NCBI GenBank assembly: GCA_031389045.1
Contig: JANMSE010000334.1
Span: 1 to 7,800, forward strand
DNA length: 7,800 bases
DNA from: JABFSC01 sp031389045
GTDB lineage: Bacteria > Desulfobacterota > Binatia > Bin18
Direction: 5' to 3'
Shown: piece by piece, positions 1-5,282 of the stretch
Numbering within the stretch: position 1 is the first letter of the stretch
Layout: every line of letters starts with the position of its first letter
The notes under the pieces: generated by a model
What the model saw: the letters and a program-made list of their open reading frames with translations, nothing else
Databases searched by the model: none
Told to the model about the DNA's origin: nothing
Program-made: the position numbers and the translations under genes

Positions 1-47
1 TCACTTTCCAGAGCCGCGACACGAGCCGTTAATTTTTCCGTGGGCAT
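1..47 (-). CDS. 5' end of an unidentified gene running off the left edge
   Basis: An ATG on the reverse strand at 47-45 opens a frame that stays open to the window edge and reads MPTEKLTARVAALES. The Leu-Val-Leu spacing and the charged, alanine-rich composition suggest the start of an amphipathic or coiled-coil helix. The codons (GTC GCG GCT CTG) look like those of the real genes nearby. There is no strong Shine-Dalgarno, only an AGAAAG-like stretch some 10 bases upstream. Fifteen codons are too few to assign a family, and the call rests on the frame and composition alone. It could also be a chance open frame. Confidence 0.4.
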   Translation of the reverse strand, partial: MPTEKLTARVAALES

Positions 48-358
48 AAACTTACTTCTTTCTAATGAAGAGGTTGTTATCACTTTTCATCTCAGGGCCA
101 ATTCATTTCCCAACATTCTTGATTTTTCTTGGAGAACGCTATCCGTTTCGCCGTCGCCACCACGTGATCCCACCCATAGCAAGAAATCCCAGTGCTGGGC
201 ACATGGCTACCCAGAACAAAGAGCGTGCCTGTCGCACCGACAACGGAGCATACGCATACCGCTCATGCACTGGCGTCGTGGCTCAGTCACGGCAACAATC
301 GCTTGTCCCAACACCCGGTTTTCCGAGGATCAACAACTCCGAGACTCCGAACGCTTCT
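48..358. other. Intergenic stretch with no recognisable gene
   Basis: This region lies between the start of the left-edge gene and the stop codon of the nitroreductase gene, both on the reverse strand, so it should hold the promoter of the former. Several overlapping forward frames are open here, but their translations are low in recognisable structure, lack ribosome binding sites and run into the antisense of the nitroreductase gene. I see no clear terminator hairpin, RNA gene or repeat. Confidence 0.5.
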
Positions 359-997
359 TCACCATTTATCCACATGCACGAGCTTACTCAGCGGAATCTT
401 CTTGGTCTTGGGTTTTTGCGGCTGTTCGGCGGGATAGCCAATGGTGACGAGTCCGACGGGCCGGACATGCGGCGGTAACCCCAGCACTGTGGCGACTTCC
501 TCCGAGTTATAGGACCCGACGAAGCACGCTCCCAAATCTTGCTCGACCGCGCCAAGCAGAATGAGTAAGGTCGCGAACGAAGCATCGACTAGGCTAAAGA
601 ACGATCCGCGGGTGCCGTACTCACTGCCCAGGCGTTGGATGTCGGCACAGGTCACGATCGTGACTGGCGCGGTCGCCACGGCGTTTTGATTCATCGCCGC
701 TTTCGTTAATCGCGCTCGCACCTCGGGATTTTTGACGACAACAAACTCCCACGGCTGCAAGTTGCCCGCGCTCGGTGCCCGCACCGCGTATCGCAGGAGA
801 CGCTGAATTTTCTCTTCTGGCACGGGGTCCGTTGTGTAGGCCCGCACCATCCCTCGGTGCTTCACCACCCAAGCGAAACTCTTCTCCGGATTTTCCGCTT
901 CAGCGTCTGGAACGATGAATCCTGGCGTCAGAAGTGAGAAGGCCGCAGCACCTTGAAGGAGTTGGCGGCGAGAAAGGGGCTTCCGTCCACGATTCAC
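359..997 (-). CDS. Tat-exported nitroreductase-family protein
   Basis: This 212-residue protein is a flavin (FMN) oxidoreductase of the nitroreductase superfamily, which uses NAD(P)H to reduce nitro compounds, quinones or similar electron-poor substrates. Family signatures are visible: an RRSVR-like segment HRGMVR (47-52), the FMN-binding stretch APSAGNLQPW (74-83), and the C-terminal GLVTIGYPAE (182-191). The N-terminus is a twin-arginine signal: SRRQLLQG (9-16), a hydrophobic run, then an Ala-Glu-Ala cleavage site (32-34), so it is probably folded with its cofactor and exported to the periplasm. The start is GTG at 997-995, chosen because GAGGAG lies 6 bases upstream; the next internal ATG would remove the signal. 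It is transcribed away from the large secreted gene at 1517, and the shared 519-bp intergenic region is full of repeats. The substrate cannot be read from the sequence. Confidence 0.85.
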   Translation of the reverse strand: MNRGRKPLSRRQLLQGAAAFSLLTPGFIVPDAEAENPEKSFAWVVKHRGMVRAYTTDPVPEEKIQRLLRYAVRAPSAGNLQPWEFVVVKNPEVRARLTKAAMNQNAVATAPVTIVTCADIQRLGSEYGTRGSFFSLVDASFATLLILLGAVEQDLGACFVGSYNSEEVATVLGLPPHVRPVGLVTIGYPAEQPQKPKTKKIPLSKLVHVDKW

Positions 998-1003
998 TGT
1001 TCT

Positions 1004-1009
1004 CTCCTC
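1004..1009 (-). promoter_or_regulatory. Ribosome binding site fixing a GTG start
   Basis: On the reverse strand these bases read GAGGAG, six bases before the GTG at 997. This supports the non-ATG start and hence the presence of the twin-arginine signal in the nitroreductase-like protein. Confidence 0.7.
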
Positions 1010-1046
1010 GAAGGGGCAACGACATTAGTGGAAGGGCCGAGTCCGG

Positions 1047-1074
1047 GTAGGGGCGTATAATTATACGCCCCTAC
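1047..1074. repeat. 28-bp perfect palindrome (REP-like)
   Basis: The half-arm GTAGGGGCGTATAA is followed directly by its exact reverse complement, with no loop bases; the symmetry centre is between 1060 and 1061. It lies 50 bases upstream of the nitroreductase start. GTAGGGGCG-type arms resemble dispersed intergenic palindromes I recall from other bacterial genomes, so a REP-like or MITE remnant is more likely than a terminator. An operator for the nitroreductase gene is the alternative. Confidence 0.75.
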
Positions 1075-1107
1075 GGCCTCCCGCAATCCACTGACAATGA
1101 CAGTTCG

Positions 1108-1125
1108 CCTTAACTTCATGCCATG
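1108..1125. repeat. IS-end-like fragment matching the terminal repeat at the window's right end
   Basis: CTTAACTTCATGCCATGT matches 15 of 18 positions of CTTAACTTAATGCCATTG, the reverse complement of the left terminal repeat of the MITE-like element at 7585-7788. No convincing partner repeat flanks it here, so it is either a solo remnant or a chance match. Confidence 0.35.
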
Positions 1126-1133
1126 TCCCAGCC

Positions 1134-1156
1134 GGGAGAGGGCGAGGGTGAGGGGG
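1134..1156 (+). other. G-quadruplex motif, forward strand
   Basis: Four runs of at least three guanines (1134-1136, 1140-1142, 1146-1148, 1152-1156) are separated by three loops of exactly three bases (AGA, CGA, TGA). This is the canonical short-loop G-quadruplex pattern. It sits in the nitroreductase upstream region, on the strand opposite to the nitroreductase coding strand. Confidence 0.6.
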
Positions 1157-1218
1157 ATCAAGTGACTACCGATTCTATTCGTCAAAATTCATTAGCCTAT
1201 AGTCGATAGCCTTCTTTG

Positions 1219-1244
1219 CCCTCTCCCCCTCTCTCCCTCTCCCC
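1219..1244 (-). other. Uninterrupted 26-base pyrimidine tract / reverse-strand G-quadruplex motif
   Basis: The forward strand is only C and T for 26 bases. The reverse strand therefore carries four G-runs (GGGG, GGG, GGGGG, GGG) with loops of 3, 5 and 3 bases. It is roughly the inverted counterpart of the G-rich tract at 1134-1156, so the two could pair with each other or fold separately. It ends 25 bases before the first GAACAATTGTTC copy. Confidence 0.55.
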
Positions 1245-1269
1245 ATTTGCCCGTTTCCCCGTCTCCAGT

Positions 1270-1286
1270 GAACAATTGTTCCGTGT
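1270..1286 (+). repeat. GAACAATTGTTC element, copy 1 (short form)
   Basis: The 12-bp perfect palindrome GAACAATTGTTC (1270-1281) followed by CGT matches the other three copies, then the similarity ends. It starts exactly 54 bp before copy 2, about five helical turns, so two bound dimers would face nearly the same side of the DNA. Confidence 0.7.
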
Positions 1287-1323
1287 TTTCTTGAGTGCTG
1301 CCGTTGGCCTCGCTTACGGCGGC

Positions 1324-1389
1324 GAACAATTGTTCCGTCCTTTGTCACGCCTTGTTGAGCAGAACAGCCCACTGCGACAGCGAAAGGAG
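1324..1389 (+). promoter_or_regulatory. GAACAATTGTTC element, copy 2 (long form with Shine-Dalgarno)
   Basis: The palindrome (1324-1335) is followed by CGTCCTTTGTCACGCCTT and then by a purine-rich end, GAAAGGAG (1382-1389). It matches copy 3 over 66 bp without gaps at 56 positions. The Shine-Dalgarno-like end has no start codon just after it; the next gene has its own site and begins at 1517. Role inferred: operator and leader of the large secreted gene, or a dispersed repeat. Confidence 0.65.
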
Positions 1390-1436
1390 GCGAAATAAAG
1401 GAAAGAAACAGCAAATTGGCGAATCGGAGATCGAAC

Positions 1437-1492
1437 GACCAACCACTAACAGCTAACAACTAAGAGCTAATGGCTAATAGCTAAGAGCCAAC
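1437..1492 (+). repeat. Eight tandem 7-bp repeats, consensus RRCTAAN
   Basis: Contiguous heptamers read GACCAAC, CACTAAC, AGCTAAC, AACTAAG, AGCTAAT, GGCTAAT, AGCTAAG, AGCCAAC, in exact 7-bp register. The array ends 11 bases before the ribosome binding site AAGGA (1504-1508) of the gene starting at 1517, so it lies in its promoter or 5' untranslated region. Copy-number change by slippage would alter spacing upstream of the gene. Confidence 0.75.
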
Positions 1493-1516
1493 AATTTAAT
1501 CGAAAGGAATACGGAA

Positions 1517-3601
1517 ATGAAGAGAAGACTCAACTACAAGATATTATTGAAAGGAACGAACCGAGCGCTAAAGCGCGCCGGACTAGCGTGGGGGACGGCG
1601 GTACTGGTGCTGGCAATGATGCTGACGTGCGCCCCGACAACCCATGCTCTACCCCCCGGCGGGGGTGGCTCTGGAGATGACCTCCCCGACCCTGTCCCTG
1701 ACGCCTGCTCGGAAGTGCGCGGGACACTCAGCGCCACTCCGTCCTTCATTGATCGCAACACAAGTAACAGCGTGGTCGCGACACTGACTTGGCGAGTCAT
1801 ACTGCCCGCAGGCTGCCGGACGCCGCTCGGGCTCAACATTAACAATCAACCTGTTGGACTTTCTGGATCCCTGTCAAAGGAAGTGACCCAGACGACGGCC
1901 TTCAGATTAAGATCATCGACTTGGTCTCGCACCTTCGCCTCCGCCACGGTGACCGTGTCAGGTGATCCAGGCTTGATCACGGTCTCCCCTGGTCGAGACA
2001 TCACCGCAGAGGACCGTGCCGAGTTCAATGCCCGGCATATGCAACCCTATCAGCGAAACCTCGCACTTGCCCGAGCACATGGGAACCTCTATCGGCAGAA
2101 CCCTGGCATCGTGTGGGAAGTCAGCGAGCGCATGGAGGCGATGGTGCGCATGTACGACCTCACCCGGGATATATACTACCTCGACCATCTGAAAGAGTTC
2201 ATCGAGCTGGCGCTCCTGTATCGTGACGACTATCATCCAGGTCCGGTTTCATGCACCCCACCGCAGTGCCCTCCTCCGAGCGAAACCCCGTGGTGGAAGC
2301 CATTTGATTCGTTCCGCTGGCAGGCGGGAATGCCTGCGTGGGGCGCAAGGAGCATCATCACAGGCGGGCTGCACAGTATTGACGAGATCTCCTTCGGGTT
2401 GGCCTACCCGATTGCCGCCTTCGCCCGGATCGTGGCCGAGGACTCAGCCCTGCACAGTCGTTATAGCGCCGATGCGCTGCGCTACACCAACGACATGATC
2501 AAAACGGTGCAAGTGTTCTTTCCACAGATTGACTTCCGCCAAGCTGGCAGTTTCACTGAAGCGAGCCTGACAGGGCTAAGCACCTATAGTCACACCCCCA
2601 CCCCTACGCAGTGCGATAATGCGTATGCGCAGGCACTTGCCGATGCTCCGGGGGCCGATGCGGCAACAAAAGAGCGCTATGCGAATTGGAAGAAAGATTG
2701 CCTCGACTTGCACCACGCAGCCGGTATCGACATGGCCCACAACTGGAACCAGTGGTATATGATGGGGCTCATTGAGCTGTGGAAAGCGTTGGACAGCCCC
2801 TGGTATCGCAACCACCTTAACGCCGCCCCCACGGCTGGGCTCCTCCGCACCCACCTCCCGCTGCTCGTGTCGCGCCTCCACCGCAATTTCGTCAATAGGC
2901 TCGAAACCGTCGGGAGTGGCGATACTGCGCGCTTCTTCTGGCATTATAACGACGGCCTTCCAGATGCGATCCCAACTTACGACGAAGATACCTCACACGG
3001 GGCGCTGGACATGCGCGGCCTCGAGGTGCTGCGCGCCAATTTTGACCGGCTCAACGCGGCGGTGACAGCGGCGGGTGAGCCCATTGTACTTGATGGTACG
3101 CATCTGCGGCGGTTTGCGAATACGTTCCTACAAAAGATCGCTGCGGGGAGCAACTTCGCGGAGGATGTGCTGGGCAACGCGGCGGACCCAGTAGATCATT
3201 ACAACTTTGCGTGTGACGGGTGGATGAACTTGGCCGTGGCGGACGTGCGGGTCTACCACAAGTGTCACGAGGTCTCCCTGCGGGTCGTCAACGGCGGGCA
3301 ACCCTATCTCAGCATAGGCAACCACTCCGCGCTGCTTATGAACAAGCGCTGGCTGCCGGATACCCCACCACCTCCCTCGCTGCTTTTGGTCCCCAATGTC
3401 AGAAGGAAGACACTCGCCGAGGCATCCGGCGCGTTAGTGGCTGCTGGCTTCGCCCGAGGCGCAGTGAGTTACGTCGTCGATCCGGTCTGTGACAACATCG
3501 GGCTGGTTATCAGCCAGAGTCCCGCTGCTGGCACCTCCCCGGCAGCGGGGACGCTGGTCAAGCTCTGGGTCGGGAAGATGCCGTCGACAGCCTGCTTCTA
3601 A
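1517..3601 (+). CDS. Large secreted protein: Ig-like domain, probable alpha/alpha-toroid, C-terminal PASTA domain
   Basis: This 694-residue protein starts with a long signal peptide: a basic N-terminus, a hydrophobic run (22-37) and likely cleavage near Thr-His-Ala (42-44). Cys38 lacks a good lipobox (Leu-Thr before it). A Gly/Pro-rich linker leads to a beta-rich Ig-like region (about 65-150). Residues 165-612 are helical and rich in Trp and His, with motifs such as HNWNQWYMMG (408-417) and EDTSHGALDMRGLEVL (490-505). An ED-x-SH motif like this is, as I recall, seen in alpha/alpha-toroid proteins acting on uronic-acid polysaccharides (lyases, epimerases), so a carbohydrate-active role is possible but not proven. 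Residues 622-687 fit a PASTA domain (VPNV, then ISQSPAAGTS), which in known proteins binds peptidoglycan or mediates contacts. Start: ATG with AAGGA 8 bases upstream. Preceded by two GAACAATTGTTC copies. The substrate is unknown. Confidence 0.8.
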   Translation: MKRRLNYKILLKGTNRALKRAGLAWGTAVLVLAMMLTCAPTTHALPPGGGGSGDDLPDPVPDACSEVRGTLSATPSFIDRNTSNSVVATLTWRVILPAGCRTPLGLNINNQPVGLSGSLSKEVTQTTAFRLRSSTWSRTFASATVTVSGDPGLITVSPGRDITAEDRAEFNARHMQPYQRNLALARAHGNLYRQNPGIVWEVSERMEAMVRMYDLTRDIYYLDHLKEFIELALLYRDDYHPGPVSCTPPQCPPPSETPWWKPFDSFRWQAGMPAWGARSIITGGLHSIDEISFGLAYPIAAFARIVAEDSALHSRYSADALRYTNDMIKTVQVFFPQIDFRQAGSFTEASLTGLSTYSHTPTPTQCDNAYAQALADAPGADAATKERYANWKKDCLDLHHAAGIDMAHNWNQWYMMGLIELWKALDSPWYRNHLNAAPTAGLLRTHLPLLVSRLHRNFVNRLETVGSGDTARFFWHYNDGLPDAIPTYDEDTSHGALDMRGLEVLRANFDRLNAAVTAAGEPIVLDGTHLRRFANTFLQKIAAGSNFAEDVLGNAADPVDHYNFACDGWMNLAVADVRVYHKCHEVSLRVVNGGQPYLSIGNHSALLMNKRWLPDTPPPPSLLLVPNVRRKTLAEASGALVAAGFARGAVSYVVDPVCDNIGLVISQSPAAGTSPAAGTLVKLWVGKMPSTACF

Positions 3602-3610
3602 TCAAGAATT

Positions 3611-3637
3611 CCCCGTGGGACTTCGCCCGCGACGGGG
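3611..3637 (+). terminator. GC-rich hairpin after the large secreted gene
   Basis: CCCCGT followed by GGG pairs with CCC and ACGGGG across a six-base loop, with a three-base bulge (GCG) on the 3' side. It begins nine bases after the TAA stop. No T-run follows, so it is at best a weak or factor-assisted terminator, or a 3'-end stabilising structure. Confidence 0.4.
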
Positions 3638-3750
3638 TGCGCAACCACTCCGTCGCGACCGGGGTGACCCGATGGTACTAGAGGCAACAGGAGGGAGTGA
3701 GCAGTGATGAGGCAAAGAAAAACAAAACGAAAGACAATCCCCTAACCTAG

Positions 3751-3757
3751 AAAGGAG
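3751..3757 (+). promoter_or_regulatory. Ribosome binding site deciding the start of the mddA-like gene
   Basis: AAAGGAG lies eight bases before the ATG at 3766. An in-frame GTG at 3757 overlaps this site and so is unlikely to be the start. Confidence 0.8.
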
Positions 3758-3765
3758 TGCCCGTT

Positions 3766-4548
3766 ATGCGAAAAATTATCGTTTTTACCTATGGTGTCAC
3801 CTGTTACCTGATTTTCCTCGCCACCTTCCTCTATGCCATCGGCTTTGTTGGCAACTTTCTCGTCCCGAAGTCCCTGGATTCAGCTCCAGAGCTGACCTTT
3901 GGCCAAGCGTTGCTGGTCAACGTTGGACTTCTGGGGCTGTTCGCGCTGCAACATAGCGTCATGGCGCGACCGGCCTTCAAGCAGTGGTGGACCAAGTATG
4001 TCGCTCCGCCGATTGAACGCAGTACCTACGTCCTGTTCTCCAGTCTCGCTTTGCTGCTGTTGTTCTGGCTATGGCAACCCATGGGCGGCACGATCTGGCG
4101 GATTGAGAACCAGACGGGACGGCTGCTGTTGTATGGCGCGTTCGCTTTTGGTTGGTCGCTCGTGCTGGTCTCGACGTTCCTGATCAATCATTTTGATCTC
4201 TTCGGTCTGCGGCACGTCACCCTCTACCTGTGGGGGCAAGAGTACACGCCGCTGACATTCGACACCCCTGGGCCGTACAAACTGGTGCGGCACCCGCTGT
4301 ACGTGGGCTGGTTCTTCGCCTTTTGGGCGACGCCGACGATGACCGCGGCGCATTTGGTGTTTGCATTGCTGACGACCGCCTACATCCTGATCGCCATTCA
4401 GTTTGAAGAACGGGATTTACTCGCGGCGCACGGGAAGTCGTATGCGGAGTACCGGCGACACGTGCCCATGCTCATCCCCCGGCTTTTCGCCAAGAAGCGG
4501 GTGCCCCAGCCGGACACTCAGGAAGTAGTGCACAGAAAAGCGGCGTAA
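3766..4548 (+). CDS. mddA: Integral membrane methyltransferase, methanethiol S-methyltransferase (MddA) type
   Basis: This 260-residue membrane protein has about five hydrophobic segments (near 7-30, 47-62, 88-103, 119-140 and 174-212). It fits the MddA/NnrU-like branch of the isoprenylcysteine carboxyl methyltransferase fold. MddA methylates methanethiol with S-adenosylmethionine, giving dimethyl sulfide. Matching features are YGVTCYLIFLATFLYAIGF (9-27), LQHSVMARPAFKQWW (61-75), NHFDLFGLRH (141-150), the SAM-site RHPLYVGWF (175-183), and the C-terminal EERDL and GKSYAEYRRHVPMLIPR (223-239). Length is normal for the family. The start at 3766 is set by AAAGGAG eight bases upstream. It stands alone, 164 bp after the secreted gene, and lacks the GAACAATTGTTC element. 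The family assignment is strong; the precise substrate is inferred from similarity recalled to characterised MddA, and another thiol or NnrU-type function is possible. Confidence 0.78.
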   Translation: MRKIIVFTYGVTCYLIFLATFLYAIGFVGNFLVPKSLDSAPELTFGQALLVNVGLLGLFALQHSVMARPAFKQWWTKYVAPPIERSTYVLFSSLALLLLFWLWQPMGGTIWRIENQTGRLLLYGAFAFGWSLVLVSTFLINHFDLFGLRHVTLYLWGQEYTPLTFDTPGPYKLVRHPLYVGWFFAFWATPTMTAAHLVFALLTTAYILIAIQFEERDLLAAHGKSYAEYRRHVPMLIPRLFAKKRVPQPDTQEVVHRKAA

Positions 4549-4625
4549 GAAGCGTTTGCTGACACCGCCCTATACAAAGAAAAACAATGTCGAGGCGTGG
4601 AAAAATACCTCAGGTGATGGAGCGT

Positions 4626-4691
4626 GAACAATTGTTCCGTCATTTGTCACGCCTTTCTCAGCAGAACAGTGCACTACAAGAGAGAAAGGAG
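4626..4691 (+). promoter_or_regulatory. GAACAATTGTTC element, copy 3 (long form with Shine-Dalgarno)
   Basis: The palindrome (4626-4637) is followed by CGTCATTTGTCACGCCTT, identical to copy 4 through 4655, and by a tail ending in GAAAGGAG (4684-4691) shared with copy 2. It lies 78 bp after the mddA-like stop and ahead of the small secreted gene at 4777. Here the Shine-Dalgarno is correctly spaced from an ATG at 4701 that opens only a four-codon frame. Confidence 0.65.
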
Positions 4692-4700
4692 AACCAAAAC

Positions 4701-4715
4701 ATGATCCACCAATAA
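4701..4715 (+). other. Four-codon minicistron (MIHQ) behind a good ribosome binding site
   Basis: ATG ATC CAC CAA TAA follows GAAAGGAG (4684-4691) at a nine-base spacing. It lies in the leader of the small secreted gene, 61 bases before its start. It may be a translated leader or simply the relic of a start carried along with the repeated element. No attenuator structure is obvious. Confidence 0.3.
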
Positions 4716-4776
4716 ATCGGCAACATGACGGAGGCGTAGAGGAAAACTGTAATCTCTCAGAAAGGAGAATGGCATT

Positions 4777-5196
4777 ATGAAAACAAATCCGAAGAATATC
4801 CTCGGTCTGGTTGCTCTGGGCCTCACCTTGTTCATCAACATCGCTCCGACGTGGGCCGGCAAAGTGGGGGCCCACGCCCAGGTCGCCGTAGGGACCAATC
4901 AACAAATTGGCTGGTACGCCAGCGGAAGCATGGTCGGCGCACGCTACAGTGCGGACAGGACCCAATCCATCGGATGTTCAGTCTGGTCTATCGCGACACC
5001 GACTTTTCCTCCGTCGGTCTCTTGTTCTGCTCGGGACAGCCAGGGTGTTTCCTTCCACTGTAACAGTTACGAACCGAGTTTGGTGGGCGCCGTTCAGGGG
5101 ATGACGGACTCTTCGTACATCTATTTTGAGGGTCCTTACCAAGCGGGCCTTTGCAGCCGCATTTTAATTTACCATGGGTCCGACAATATCCGATAA
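4777..5196 (+). CDS. Small secreted four-cysteine protein, paralogue A
   Basis: This 139-residue protein has a clear Sec signal peptide: MKTNPKN, a hydrophobic core (8-22) and cleavage after Thr-Trp-Ala (25-27). The mature part has the motif GSMVGARYSAD (50-60), then IGC (65-67), and cysteines 67, 83, 95 and 126, probably forming two disulfides in the periplasm or outside the cell. It is homologous to the next gene: GSM-x-GARYS, IGC, the four cysteines and the overall spacing are shared. I recall similar short secreted proteins of unknown function in diverse proteobacteria but no named family. The start has AAAGGAG (4761-4767) nine bases upstream. Copy 3 of the repeated element lies in the leader, so expression may be tied to that of the genes at 1517 and 6745. 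Function unknown. Confidence 0.8.
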   Translation: MKTNPKNILGLVALGLTLFINIAPTWAGKVGAHAQVAVGTNQQIGWYASGSMVGARYSADRTQSIGCSVWSIATPTFPPSVSCSARDSQGVSFHCNSYEPSLVGAVQGMTDSSYIYFEGPYQAGLCSRILIYHGSDNIR

Positions 5197-5266
5197 GGGA
5201 GCAAACGCCTCTCGTCACTAAGAGAGAGCCGAGTGTTTCCGTCAACCGCATTCTTTCACATTTGAG

Positions 5267-5272
5267 AAAGGA
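5267..5272 (+). promoter_or_regulatory. Ribosome binding site deciding the start of paralogue B
   Basis: AAAGGA lies ten bases before the ATG at 5283. The surrounding sequence aligns with the same region of paralogue A (AGAAAGGA, then ATG-x-CAT-x-ATGA). This supports 5283 over the longer in-frame alternatives, which would have no signal peptide at their N-terminus. Confidence 0.75.
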
Positions 5273-5282
5273 ACATGACATC

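Noticed and set aside
40..478. Forward open frames of 80-137 codons at the left end
   Set aside because: They overlap each other and the antisense of the nitroreductase gene, have no good ribosome binding site, and show no recognisable domain or plausible codon use.
1270..1281. LexA (SOS) box of the Gram-positive type, GAAC-N4-GTTC
   Set aside because: The 12 bases fit the spacing, but conservation runs 18 bases beyond the palindrome and none of the downstream genes is a DNA-damage gene. Kept only as a reminder that the site suits a dimeric repressor.
994..1459. Reverse-strand open frames between the divergent genes
   Set aside because: Their translations are products of the repeats (the G-rich tract, the GAACAATTGTTC copies); similar peptides arise from copy 3 at 4570-4965, as expected from repeat DNA and not from a gene.
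1619..1633. Lipoprotein lipobox at Cys38 of the large secreted protein
   Set aside because: The residues before the cysteine are Met-Leu-Thr; Thr at the last position is not typical, and a signal peptidase I site follows at Thr-His-Ala.
3757..3765. GTG start for the mddA-like protein
   Set aside because: It overlaps the ribosome binding site AAAGGAG; the ATG at 3766 has proper spacing.
5151..5282. N-terminal extension of paralogue B
   Set aside because: It overlaps the 3' end of paralogue A, lacks a ribosome site and would bury the signal peptide.
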